Positions 22,036 through 31,306 of a stretch of 64,000 nt of DNA are shown here, piece by piece (the stretch's first letter is position 1; each line of letters opens with the position of its first letter). Under the pieces are notes generated by a model, which saw only the letters and a program-made list of their open reading frames with translations, was not told where the DNA came from and ran no database searches. The stretch lies in contig MU863953.1 of assembly GCA_033296885.1 (NCBI GenBank), positions 62,001 to 126,000 of the forward strand. The letters run 5' to 3'. The position numbers were made by a program, and so were the translations under genes. The DNA comes from Triangularia verruculosa (Eukaryota > Ascomycota > Sordariomycetes > Sordariales > Podosporaceae).

Positions 22036-22346
22036 TGCACGTCCTGGACAAAGGAACGAACTGGCACTGCAACGGGGGAATACAGTATTGAAAGATAGTT
22101 AATAGGCCTCAAAAGATAGTAATAGGCCTTAAAAGATAGTTAGTAGGCCTTAAAAGATAGTAATGGGCCTTAAAAGATATTAAGAACATTGTAAAAGATA
22201 CTTTTACCGTGTTAAAAGATACCTAGTAATAAGCCCAAAGAAGATAGTTAATAAGCCTTTTATACTAGGTACTTTTGAGGTGTGATCCTAGTTTACAGTA
22301 GGTACCAATTCTTTTGTCTACGGCGTGCTATAGTAGGTTGCAGCCG
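22036..22346 (-). repeat. Right inverted repeat arm
   Basis: The reverse-complement partner of 17969-18279. Read on the minus strand from its outer end it shows CACGCCGTAGACAAAAG, AATTGGTACCTAC, GGATCACACCTC, AAAAGGCTTA, the 20-nt array, TTGCAGTGCCAGTT and GGACGTGCAT in the same order as the left arm. Confidence 0.75.
22091..22180 (-). repeat. Subterminal tandem repeat, right arm
   Basis: Four to five 20-nt units of AAAAGATAGTAATAGGCCTT, the inverted counterpart of the array at 18126-18230. Confidence 0.9.
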
Positions 22347-22890
22347 TGGCCGACAGCAGGGGCATCTACTCTTGGGTTCTTCAGTCAGAGACTCTTGAAA
22401 CCGAGATAAAAAAACCCGTTGCTCTAACCGAAGTCGCCGCCGATCTGGTCATCGATCTTTTAAGCACCAGAGTTAAGTCTTTTTCCACGGAGGCATGGAA
22501 CATGGAGCCTTCGTGCTGCATACAAGTGGAGTGTGGATAACACTATCGGAACTTTTGAGATGAGACGCAAGAAAAGCAACTGAAGAAAAAAAGGGATAAA
22601 CAGTGTCGAATGTGCGAGGCGGCCACCTACCAGCTCAGCGGAGTTCACTTCAGCCAGGTTTACCTTGGTCATTAACAAAGAAGGCCTTGAAAAGGAGGGG
22701 TTTTCCTTCAGCCAAAATACGGTCTTCTTTTTGGTCTGCGTCCCGAAGTCAGCAGCCTCTTGACTTGAGCGATGCCTGCAACGGACTTCAAGTTTGCTGC
22801 AACACAAAGCGAAACATCCACCCCGCACCACCCCGTAGGAATGCCATGAGATTCCGGACCCGACGCTGGCACATTGGACTGTTTTTAGCC
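22347..22890. other. Gene-free spacer with repeat copy C
   Basis: The spacer between the inverted-repeat unit and the amidase pseudogene. It contains the diverged repeat copy C. Open frames are short and unconvincing. Confidence 0.45.
22612..22677. repeat. Dispersed repeat, diverged copy C
   Basis: Shares TGCGAGGCGGCCAC, CACTTCAGCC, GGTTTA and GTCATTAA blocks with copies A and B but has several substitutions and indels. It probably represents an older copy of the same repeat. Confidence 0.6.
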
Positions 22891-24777
22891 ATGGCATCAC
22901 AGCTGTCCAAGCTCGCTTTCTGGAGGTGTAAGTGTTGCAAACGTTGTCCTTGCGATGGAGATGAGCAAGCCATGTGGGTGTCGTCTCGCTTGCTGACCAG
23001 CCCCTCCAACCAGCAACTTCCTCCAGCTCCGACATCCCGTCTCTGCTCGATATTACGCTTGATGACATCGCCGCTGGCCTCGATAGCGGCAAATTCACCG
23101 TCCTCGACCTAGTCAGAGCCTACCTGAAACGGATCAACGAAGTCGACGACCACTTCCGATCGATTCCTAAGACCAATTCCGACGCCGAAGCCATCGCGCA
23201 GTCGCTCGATGATGAAATCAAGACGTCTGGCAGGAAATGTCGCCCCGCTTTGACACGTGTGCTTCGATCTAACTTTGTCTTTCCGCCAGACCGCTTCATG
23301 GCGTCCCTATTGTGTTCAAGGACTGCATTGTCACCCACGACATGGAGGCTACTTCAGGGTCTACAGTTCTTCTCGGTGCCAAACCAGCCAACGAGTCGAC
23401 CGTGGCGGCCAATCTGAGACGGGCAGGTTGTGTTATTCTGGGCAAGGCGGCGCAAACGGAATGGCAAAACTTTCGATACACCAACCAACCCACTGGGTGG
23501 ACCGCAAGGCGCGGCCAATGCACCGGCACCTTTTTTCCAAACATGAAGGCTTCAGGGAGCAGCATAGGGTCTGCCGTTGCAACGAGCTTGGGACTATCCT
23601 TTGCCGGGGTGGGCGCCGAGGTATTCACGTGCTCTCGTCCATCACTAATCCAAATACTTCAACTAACGGCCACGGCACTGTAGACCGATGGCAGCATTTG
23701 CAATCCCGCTGGGAAGGCCAGTATTGTCGGACTCAAGGCAACAGCTGGGCTCATCTCTCGTGATGGAGTTATACCGAATTCGAACCGACTCGACGCCCTT
23801 GGCATCATGGCTCGGAACGTCAAGGATGCTGCCACCTTTTTGAGCGCCATGGCTGGCAAAAGCGAGCAAGATCCCCTCACTAACGAGATACCGTTTGAGA
23901 AGATTCCTAATTACCCCCTTTCGTGTGCCACAAGTGATCTCAAAGGCATTAAGATAGGCGTCCCAACTTCACTAGTCGGGAGGCTAGAGCCCGAAGAAGC
24001 CAGAAGCTTCGAGGTGGCGGTTTCCGTGTTAGAGATGTTGGGAGCTACCGTCATCCACAATGTGGCTCTCCTGGCTGAGGAACGCTGGAGGGCAACGACT
24101 AGTCTTTAGCGGATGAAGCTCAAAAGATCCGACTTCCCGGCGAGTATCGCTGCGTACCTCAAAACGCTGACGACGAACCCAAAAGGGATCCGAACCTTGC
24201 AGGACCTCATAGATCTCACCAAGGCCGATCCGAATGAGGATTATCCCAACCACAACGTCGAAAGCTTCGAGATCGCTGCGAACCTTGATCCTGCTTCCCA
24301 GGAGTTCAAGGAGTTAGAAGCAGCCCGCGACTTTGTCAAGGGAGAGGGTGGGCTTCAGGCGGCCATGGATCGGAACCAGCTCGATCTGTTTGTCACTCCA
24401 ACCTACTCCGATATACCCGTCTCATTCGCAAAGTCTAGAAGGAACACCGATTATATCGATTCCCTTGGGATTTCACGGTCCTGACAAGGCCATCAAAAAA
24501 GATAGCAACCTAGGGAGACCTTATCACCGTCGGTCCCGGCATCCCGTGAACCTATCCCCATCCACCAATCTGCTACGTCAAGCAACTGACACGATCCTAG
24601 GTTTCCCATCGGCTTCTACTCCAGAAAATTCGGAGAAGAACTGCTGATCAAGACGACCAACGCATTCGAGTCTTCACACGATAAGGGCATTTACAAGATG
24701 TATAAGGTGCCGTACACGGACCTTGAGCAGGTGGTGGGTGAGAGAGCCTTGGATGCAGATCGCAATTCCAAGGTTTG
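22891..24777 (+). pseudogene. Amidase signature-family enzyme, frameshifted
   Basis: The amidase-signature fold can be followed across the region. It starts with IPSLLDITLDDIAAGLDSGKF and continues to PLHGVPIVFKDCI, which carries the catalytic Lys. Next come SGSSIGSAVATSLGL (cis-Ser) and, after an intron at 23621-23683, TDGSICNPAG with the nucleophilic Ser. The end reads FYSRKFGEELLIK to 24777. An intron at 22928-23013 joins a short start (MASQLSKLAFWR). The reading frame is broken in several places: no splice choice keeps frame before PLHGVP (~23240-23290), there is a stop and frame change at ~24090-24130 (the family motif ADEAQKI lies in another frame), and single-base frame changes fall near 24433 and 24512. 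A further intron joins IP to FPIGFYS. The family hydrolyses amides; this copy is most likely dead. Sequencing errors are the alternative. Confidence 0.8.
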
Positions 24778-25644
24778 AGTTTGGGAGGCTCTGCGCCGGG
24801 CATCGAGACGGAATACTCGGAAAGAATGAGAGAATTGGACGGAGGGGGGAGAAATTGAGAATGAATACCCCTGTAGTACATTTGACATATCCTTACTTGA
24901 ACCTAGAGACGAGAATTTAGGTGCTAGTCGAATCTGGCGCCCTGTATCACCATTCTTGCGAATTGCTTGTTTTGTATTACGAAGCTAGAGAGCTTATCTA
25001 CTTAAAAGTTTTGCTCAACTAAACTAGCTATACTTATTTAACTCTATTCAGTTTTGCTGAGCTCTGTACAGCTCCGATTAGCATTGCTTAGCTCCATACA
25101 GCTCCAATCAGCTTTTTTCCACTACACTCTGACCGGTGGTGTTCTAGCCAGAGGCCAGAACCTCCTTCTTCTGACACTGGCAGTCCTCGTAATCGTAGAG
25201 GCTTCAAAAGTTGTAACTCAGGGTGCGTTAGGAGGACGAGGATAGGTAGGGGTTGCACTGCGAAGATGGGGGTTCATATAAGTTGGTGCACCTTCTCGGA
25301 AGGCTGTGCTGTTCAATGGGCAGATATTAGCCGAATCTGAGCCGGGGGCTGATCTGGACTGACGAAGAGTTACGTGACAATGAGTATTAGGTAGGTAGTG
25401 TCGATTTCAGGGTAGGGTAGGGTAGGTGGTGAAACACTCTGTTCACTCTGTTGACAACAGAGCTTGACCTGCACGCACGAATGAAAAGAGACCAAAGCTT
25501 GAGCTGACATCAAGGATATTCCCATCTCATACTGTTATACCAATAACTTCATCTACTCTCAAACCCCTTTCAACCTCGTGACACCGCTCTACTCCTTCCA
25601 CTACCTTTCTACCTCCTCCGTACCCACCCCCCTCATCAACCCCC
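24778..25644. other. AT-rich gene-free spacer
   Basis: Contains a two-unit ~30-nt repeat (25054-25113), GGTAG-rich runs near 25388-25435, and a pyrimidine-rich stretch before the small secreted gene's stop. No ORF is supported. Confidence 0.5.
25054..25113. repeat. Two-unit ~30-nt direct repeat
   Basis: Two adjacent copies of TTGCTGAGCTC.GTACAGCTCC-like sequence, differing at a few positions, all but one of them transitions. Confidence 0.75.
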
Positions 25645-26173
25645 TCACTGCCCCACAACAAACCCCCCCTCCCCAACAAACTGCTGATAAAACGCCGCAC
25701 CGCTCTGCTTCAAAGGGAACTCCTCCCCAGCCCAAAACCTCGACGCAGCAGGGACCCCCCCCTCAGCACTCGCCAGCGCGAGCTCGTAAAACGGAGCCAC
25801 GCCCGCTACTTCAGCAGTCTGCACCCGACGGAAAGACCAAATAATACTCGGATCGCCGGCGCAGGCTGCGAACCCGGTGTCTGGGAGGGAGCTAGATCCC
25901 AGCGGTGTGCCTGAGAAGCCGCACTCGGCTGGGGGGGAGGTTTGCCCGGTTGTGGTGACTAGGAAGCGGATTCTATATTTTTCAAACAAAAAAGTGTCAG
26001 GTGGATGGGGATATGGGGATATGAACGGGGGGAAGGGGAAGGGGAGGGACGTACGTGCAGAGGGTTCCGTGGGGGATGCAACCGGCGGTGAACTCGGAGA
26101 TGTTGAACCCCTGGGCGGCGGTTGCGGTGGTGCCAAGGAGGGCGGTTAGGAGGATGGTGGTGAGGGACTTCAT
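25645..26173 (-). CDS. Small secreted Cys-containing protein
   Basis: Exons 26055-26173 and 25645-25972, joined across an 82-nt intron in phase 2, give 148 residues. The start MKSLTTILLTALLGTTATAA is a clear signal peptide. The mature protein has four Cys: GCIPHGTLC near the start, AECGF in the middle and AACAG later, so two disulfides are likely. It ends in KQSGAAFYQQFVGEGGFVVGQ. The size, signal peptide and Cys pattern fit small secreted effector-like or Alt-a-1-like proteins of ascomycetes, but I do not recognise the family with certainty. The single-exon minus ORF that overlaps it starts in the intron and would lack the signal peptide, which is why the spliced model is preferred. Confidence 0.72.
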
Positions 26174-27016
26174 TTGGTTTTGGGGGCTTGATTTGTGTTA
26201 TGTGTGTGTGTATGTTGTTGAGTGTTTGCTTGATGATGAAGAGGGATGGAACTTTCGACAGAGTGGATAACCATCCTTCTTATACATACCGGTATGTACA
26301 TGACGATCCCTCCCCACCCACCTACCTAGCCAATAAACCTCGTATAGCGACCCCACCACCGCCGTCATGCGTTTGCCCATGCTCAATACTGCCGGTATCA
26401 CGACATATTCGGAAGCTCGTGAGGTGACGACGTTGCGAAAGGGGCGGTGTTTGGTGAGGAACTTTCATCATGAGAGCAACGGCAATAAGCAGTACGAGCT
26501 TCGAAAAGGACACGATGTTACGCGGAAGCGCTTACTAGAACCGTCTCGAGTGGGCCGACATTCAAAGTTCCCCGCGATCAGGATTCTGACGTGGTGGTGG
26601 TTGAGTAATCGCAACTTTGTCGCCCCATGTCTCTGTCAGCACCAGCCAATGCTTGTTTTTTGGCGTGGCTGTTCTAGTCTCGGCTGCTCCCGATCTCTAT
26701 TTGGTAGTCTTGCTTGATTTGGATGAGTGGAATATGATGGTCTGCTAAAATCCGCAGAGTCGCCTGCTCATCCTTGAAGCACGAAAGCTCGTATAGGTAC
26801 ACTTCAAGCTCAAACTAGGTAGTCTTGGTAAGTATCCATCCACTCTGGTCACTCAGAGTCTATTGACATTTAAAAATTCAAACGTAACTACATCTTATAA
26901 ACACATTATTACACATTAAGTACAGAACTTACTGTTCTAGCTGCCGAACTTGGCTAAGTAGGGCCGCTATTTTCGGGAGTCCTGACAGTGCGAGGCGCTT
27001 AGTCACAGCCAGGTAC
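26174..27016. other. Gene-free AT-rich spacer
   Basis: Promoter side of the small secreted gene, then AT-rich sequence with TTACACATTA-type runs near 26900-26925. Short ORFs only. Confidence 0.5.
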
Positions 27017-27424
27017 TTGGTACCTCACTACCCCCTCCAATCAATTCATATGCAGATCTGCGGCCCTAGACAGCAGTCGCTGCCGCAATCCAGGAAACCG
27101 TTTTCTTCAACCTCCCACCCATTTTGGGCTCCACGGCAAGGCAGCGCAGCTGCGCGACAAGATATGAAATGGCGCCCTCACGCTGTTTGTCGTCCCCGGC
27201 TCATTGACCATCATCAGCAGACTGGGTAGCCATCGACGCTCAACGCCATCGCCATACCGGCACGTCAACCACCGCGGCCACTCGCAGACCGTAATGCGGA
27301 TTTCATCCGGCGCTTCACCGTAAAGCAGCGAGAAGCCGAGAGGCAGATTGTAAAACGGCTAAAGGCCCTCACGGCCGAGCAGCGTACAGCACTCCGCAAG
27401 CAGCTTAATGTGACGAACCCCTGA
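27017..27424 (+). pseudogene. Possible gene remnant with coiled C-terminus
   Basis: A plus-strand frame from 27017 is interrupted by a single TAG at 27227-27229. It then continues in the same frame to 27424, ending in a charged helical sequence (FIRRFTVKQREAERQIVKRL, then TAEQRTALRKQLNVTNP). The second part looks coding; the first part is less clear. It could be a decayed gene, or a real gene whose intron ends at the TAG. No family is recognised. Confidence 0.3.
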
Positions 27425-27860
27425 TCAGAACCTCTGAAAGTGATACTGGTTGAAGGCTGCTCCTGAAGAATGGTTTGGTGTAGCCAAAAGGTACACAACA
27501 ATGATCGCACAATTGTCTCCGGATTGCAATGGTATCACAATCTTGTAATTGTATTGCTTACTGAGGAACTATCTACACTGGCAAGTTCCTCCGTATATAT
27601 ACGCCTTGCGCCAAGACCCTGATATCCTCAATCGATACTCTAAATCCTAGATCTACGTGCTGAACCATAGACCTATGCTTTGGCACGCAGAATCTACGTC
27701 TTGGCACCTCGATCTATCCTTTTCCTCATCGATTTTCTTATCGTGTTGCTTATCTTTTTGCAGGTCCGTGCCATCCTAGTGTCTAGGCGCGTTTCGTGAC
27801 ACGTACCCGCCCCGCTAAAAAGAGCCAAAAAAGACCCCTCTGAAACGTTTGATAGGTACA
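27425..27860. other. AT-rich gene-free spacer
   Basis: Contains TACGT- and GATCTAC-containing near-repeats around 27648-27710. No gene is seen. Confidence 0.45.
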
Positions 27861-28241
27861 TTATTTGACTGACGGAGCCTTGGGATACTTCCATTGAAAA
27901 GGCAGCCCGGCAGCCGGCGGCGGCACCGCCGGGGCGGACTTGAGCCCACGGGGAATTAACCGCTTCAGTTCCGAAACCGGAGTCCAGGTCGTGTGCGGCT
28001 CCTTGACGGGGGTGTTGGGTCTGCCGGGCGAGCTGTTGGTGGTAGCGGGGCCTGAGGGTGGTGGTTTGGTGGCGCCGCCGGTAGGCGTCGCAGAGCGGAG
28101 GGGTAGCTGACCGCTGGGGGCAGCTGGGGCCTGCTGCTGCTGCTTCTGCTGTTGCGGTGGATTCCGCTTTGCGCTAGCCTTTGGCTGCTGTTGAACCAAC
28201 GGTGTCTTTGTTGGGGGCAACTTGGGCTTGGGGGTAGACAT
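27861..28241 (-). CDS. Short proline/glutamine-rich hypothetical protein
   Basis: A 126-residue protein, MSTPKPKLPPTKTPLVQQQ at the start, then a Q-run and a Ser/Pro/Thr-rich middle. It has one more ordered C-terminal segment, TTWTPVSELKRLIPRGLKSA and LPFQWKYPKAPSVK. It is predicted to be mostly disordered. No domain is recognised. The ordered tail and clean start support coding, but low complexity makes this uncertain. Confidence 0.5.
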   Translation of the reverse strand: MSTPKPKLPPTKTPLVQQQPKASAKRNPPQQQKQQQQAPAAPSGQLPLRSATPTGGATKPPPSGPATTNSSPGRPNTPVKEPHTTWTPVSELKRLIPRGLKSAPAVPPPAAGLPFQWKYPKAPSVK

Positions 28242-28734
28242 GTCTTCCTAGACTTGCTTTGCTTTGAATGTTTTGTTTTGGGAGTGGAAAGATGGAGACG
28301 AAACTCGAAGATTTGATGAACAAGAGGATTACAATGAAAGTGCTGATGAGCTGCGAAAAGATGACTCGGCCCGTGACTTATCAACTAATATGCCGCACTG
28401 CCGGACGCGGGACATGGAAGGATTAAGTACTACCTACACCGTCCTACTTTCAGCACGACAAAGTATCCCCTCGTGACGTCACTCGTTCCGGTCGAGAACC
28501 GCCTAAATTTAGAATGAAGATGATCTCCAACGCCAACCACCAGCCCAGCCTCGAGCCTCGGCTTGCCAGGCCATCCCACGGTCGCCAACCATGCCAGCCT
28601 GAAACCGAGACAAAACTTGCGTACTAAGTAAAAGAGAGGTGTGCATTCATCCAGGTTAGGTACTGGTGATTGGCACCTTGATACTCGGTTATTATGATAC
28701 CTACTACTAGGTAGTCTCAGCTCCCTAAGCACTT
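28242..28734. other. Gene-free spacer
   Basis: Holds TACCTACTACTAGGTAG-type sequence near 28698-28715. No gene is supported. Confidence 0.45.
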
Positions 28735-29590
28735 TCAGGGGTCGTCGAGCTTTAACTCCCTCGATACCGGCGCGTACGCAAACGCATTTGGCCCCCCGAA
28801 ACGCTCCATAAGCCATTTTTGCTGGGCCTTTCCATTGCACTGCCAGCCTTCGGGCACCCAGTGGCCAAAATCGTCGAACGACACGTTCCAAAACAGATCC
28901 ATCGGATTCACTGGAAGCTTGGTGGCTTCGTGGCATTTCCACTCCTCAGGGCTTAGGTGGTACACCACCGAGATGTTGTAGTCAATGAGCACGGCCCGTT
29001 GGACGACCCGTGGCCGCCCCTCCTCCCACGAGTCCTCCGCCTCTGGCTCGAGCTTCAGCATGATGTTGCGAGGCGCCAAGTCGCGCTGGTTCATCCCGGA
29101 ATGGTCCATTCTCGCAGCGCCGTCCAGAATGTTGGCCAAGACGTCAAGACGGTGTTCCTCGGTGATGCCCAGAGGTGGCGACTCTTGGTAGCAGAGGTCG
29201 CGCATGCAGACTCCGTCGATGTACTCCACGAGCACTAGGCGGACCTGGCGTTCGTGTTGGGTCCCGCGGTGGCGGATAGGCAGCGTGAAGGTCCAGGAAC
29301 CGTAGTACTCGGGCGCGAATGCCCCCGTCTGGCCGGTTTTTTGGAGATGGGCGTAGGCGGCAGCCTCGATGCTGTAGTCGGAGTCGGCCTTGAGGGTGGT
29401 GGCGACGGGCCGATGTGGAGCATTCTTGTTTTCGAACGAGTAGTAGAGCGGATCGAAGATCTTGGCTGCAGCCTGGAACGGTTTGCTGTGTCTGTCTTGT
29501 GGAGTGATGGTGCAGACGACTAGCTGCGGGCCCCGCCCTCCATGGCTAGGCCCACGACCAGGGTGGGTATGCGCCAGCCAAAATTGGTTT
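28735..29590 (-). CDS. Protein-kinase-like fold, start not found
   Basis: An open minus-strand frame of about 280 codons from just after an in-frame stop near 29600. The N-lobe has PFQAAAKIFDPLYYSF, with the Lys expected to contact ATP, and EAAAYAHLQK as the helix-C region. The hinge region is RLVLVEYIDG. The catalytic loop reads QRDLAPRN instead of HRDxxxxN, and the metal site reads LIDYN instead of DFG. These variations occur in the fungal protein-kinase-like group related to aminoglycoside phosphotransferases, whose substrates are mostly unknown. No in-frame ATG precedes the N-lobe, so an unrecognised upstream exon (CCCGCAG near 29525 is a possible acceptor) or 5' truncation is likely. A decayed tRNA lies ~330 nt upstream. 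Confidence 0.6.
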
Positions 29591-30448
29591 GGCGCCCCTA
29601 CCTACTCCGCCTTTATGGGACCGGAAAAAGCACAGTCATAGCATCCAAAATGAGGCCGCGATTTTGTCGCAACTGTCTCCTTGTAGTTTGAAATCGGCGC
29701 CCAGGTTGTTTGTGCACCTAGGCCTGCCCCTTCTCTCATATCAATATCAACATGTTGGAGTTTGTCCCAAATCTCCCGCACACCCCACGCAGGGACAAAA
29801 GGCAGCATTACCACAACCCTTACCTCACCACTCAACGGCTTCCCTAGTGTTTGTTCTAGGGGAGTCTAGGGCACCACCACGCCGCCGCCAAAGAGCACCA
29901 CCACCCCTCTCATCCTCTTCACGGGGCCACCCGGAGATTTAACCCATGACCTCTCGCAGAACAGTACTCAGGAGTTAACCCTAAGCGAGAATCATACCAC
30001 TAGACCAGCGGCCCTTGCTTGAGATGTTGAAGAGACGAGAGGCGTGCGTGGTTCTGAAGGGATTTCGGAGGGCGTCGTTGAGTCATCGTTGTGGGTGTCG
30101 GCTGTGGGTCGTGGGCGGCTGGGTGAGCGTGGGATCAGGGGCAATTCGATCCCGAGAGGCAAAGCGGGAGTTCAGGATGACATAGGGTGTGGTTCCCCGG
30201 CCAAAACCTGACAATGTGTGACGAATCACTGGGTCAACCCACTTCTGAGAGGGTTCCGGAGGTATGGGGTTGGTTGACGGATTCGGAGAAGCCAAGAGGT
30301 TCCCAACAATGATGCACAAAGTCTCAACTGCAAGTGATGATCGAGCTTGTACCAGATGCAGCCTTGTATTGACAACTGGTGAGCTTACCGAAGCTCACCA
30401 GGGCGGGTGACTATATAGTAAGCTGCCTGGGGGTGTTCTCGGTGCCTA
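29591..30448. other. Gene-poor region with decayed tRNA
   Basis: Holds the tRNA-Pro pseudogene. A 78-codon minus ORF at 30083-30319 is the only other open frame and shows no recognisable motif. Confidence 0.4.
29923..30014 (-). pseudogene. tRNA-Pro(AGG) with intron, decayed T-arm
   Basis: Read on the minus strand, the 5' half (30014-29979) begins GGGCCGCTGGTCTAGTGG and has an intact D-arm and anticodon stem CTCGC. The loop TTAGGG carries anticodon AGG. A ~20-nt intron follows at the usual position after base 37 (about 29978-29959), and the 3' half (29958-29923) closes the anticodon and acceptor stems (GGGCCGC with GTGGCCC, one G-U). The T-arm is damaged: the invariant C56 is A, the first T-stem pair is lost, and two more are only wobble. 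No T-run terminator follows. A functional but divergent tRNA is the less likely reading. Confidence 0.75.
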
Positions 30449-30521
30449 GGATGCTCACGACGAGCATCCTGATTCTCCTGAGCACTTGCTCGCGATGCTC
30501 AATCTCTTGGCGTTGAGCATC
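30449..30521. promoter_or_regulatory. Two adjacent perfect hairpins sharing GATGCTC
   Basis: GGATGCTC-acgac-GAGCATCC (30449-30469) and GATGCTCAA-10 nt-TTGAGCATC (30494-30502 with 30513-30521) are perfect inverted repeats that share the GATGCTC/GAGCATC half-site. They could be a protein-binding site cluster or RNA hairpins; the function is unknown. Confidence 0.6.
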
Positions 30522-31306
30522 CCAAGCGCCCCTTCTTCGGATGGCTTGGCCGCCCGGCTCCGATTGGTCCTACACTAGGGCGGCAATGACTTACCTGGTA
30601 GACATGGGTACCAATCCTACGGGTGAAGGGGGGTATCCTAGCAGGCAGGGCGATGAGGTGGGCGATGGGCGAGGTGAGATGCCGCTCAGGAGGAAAACCA
30701 AGCGGGTATTGAGCGGCTCCGAACAAAGCGGAAGTTCGAGGTCGAGTCAGAGTGAGGCTGCTGGAATCGAGTCAAAAGTTGCAATGGACAAAATGTACCG
30801 TCAAGGCTGGAACGTCTCGGCTGAGAGCTCGATAGAACGAAGTGCCAACAAGAATCGGAATCGCTGTCGGAATCGCTGTCGGAATCGCTGTCGGAATCGC
30901 TGTCGGAATCGCTGTGCGAGGCGGGCGACGGCATGCAGCTCGGGGACGCCGAAGAGGGCAAGGAAAAGAGATCCAGCTTGGCGAAACGGGTATCAGAGCG
31001 CAGGCGATATTAGTTGGCGAGCTGCAGGATAAAGGAGACCAGGCGGAGAGAGCGAGGGATATGAGGAGGCAGGGACCGAGCGAAGGCGATGTGGGAGGGA
31101 GAAAGTCGAGAATACAAGAAAGGGACGTTGGAGAGGAGGGGCTCTATTTATGCGGCGCGTGCGGCGGGACTGTGCAAGGCTGCGAGTCTGACGGAGCGCC
31201 ATACCCGATTCGGAAGGCCGCCGTTTCCGGATGCAGCGACAGCATGTTCTACATTACAATACATACATGTACATACACTAACATCGCCCAACCACCCAAC
31301 CGCAAC
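30522..31306. other. Low-complexity region, possible unresolved gene
   Basis: Open frames on both strands overlap the 12-nt array at 30855-30914. One plus frame reads SESL repeats and then a charged tail (EEGKEKRSSLAKRVSERRRY, ending at 31014), which looks coding. No start or consistent splice path was found, so no gene is called. Confidence 0.35.
30855..30914. repeat. 12-nt tandem repeat, five copies
   Basis: Five perfect copies of TCGGAATCGCTG. Translated they give SESL, RNRC or GIAV on the plus strand and SDSD on the minus strand. The unit length is a multiple of three, so all frames stay open. Confidence 0.95.

Larger units (their letters stand above)
17969..22346. mobile_element. Inverted-repeat-bounded unit carrying a dynamin-like GTPase
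   Basis: The segment is flanked by two inverted arms of about 311 nt (17969-18279 and the reverse complement of 22036-22346). Aligned by eye, they share blocks such as AATTGGTAC, GGATCACACCT, AAAAGGCTT, the ~20-nt subterminal tandem repeat, and, at the inner ends, TTGCAGTGCCAGTT and GGACGTGCA. The arms are clearly homologous but diverged, many differences being C/T or G/A. Inside lie one intact gene, the dynamin-like GTPase on the minus strand, and one copy of a 105-nt dispersed repeat. No transposase, recombinase or obvious target-site duplication is seen; the outer ends are uncertain by about 20 nt. It may be a non-autonomous DNA transposon with captured cargo, or an ancient inverted duplication. 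Confidence 0.65.
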
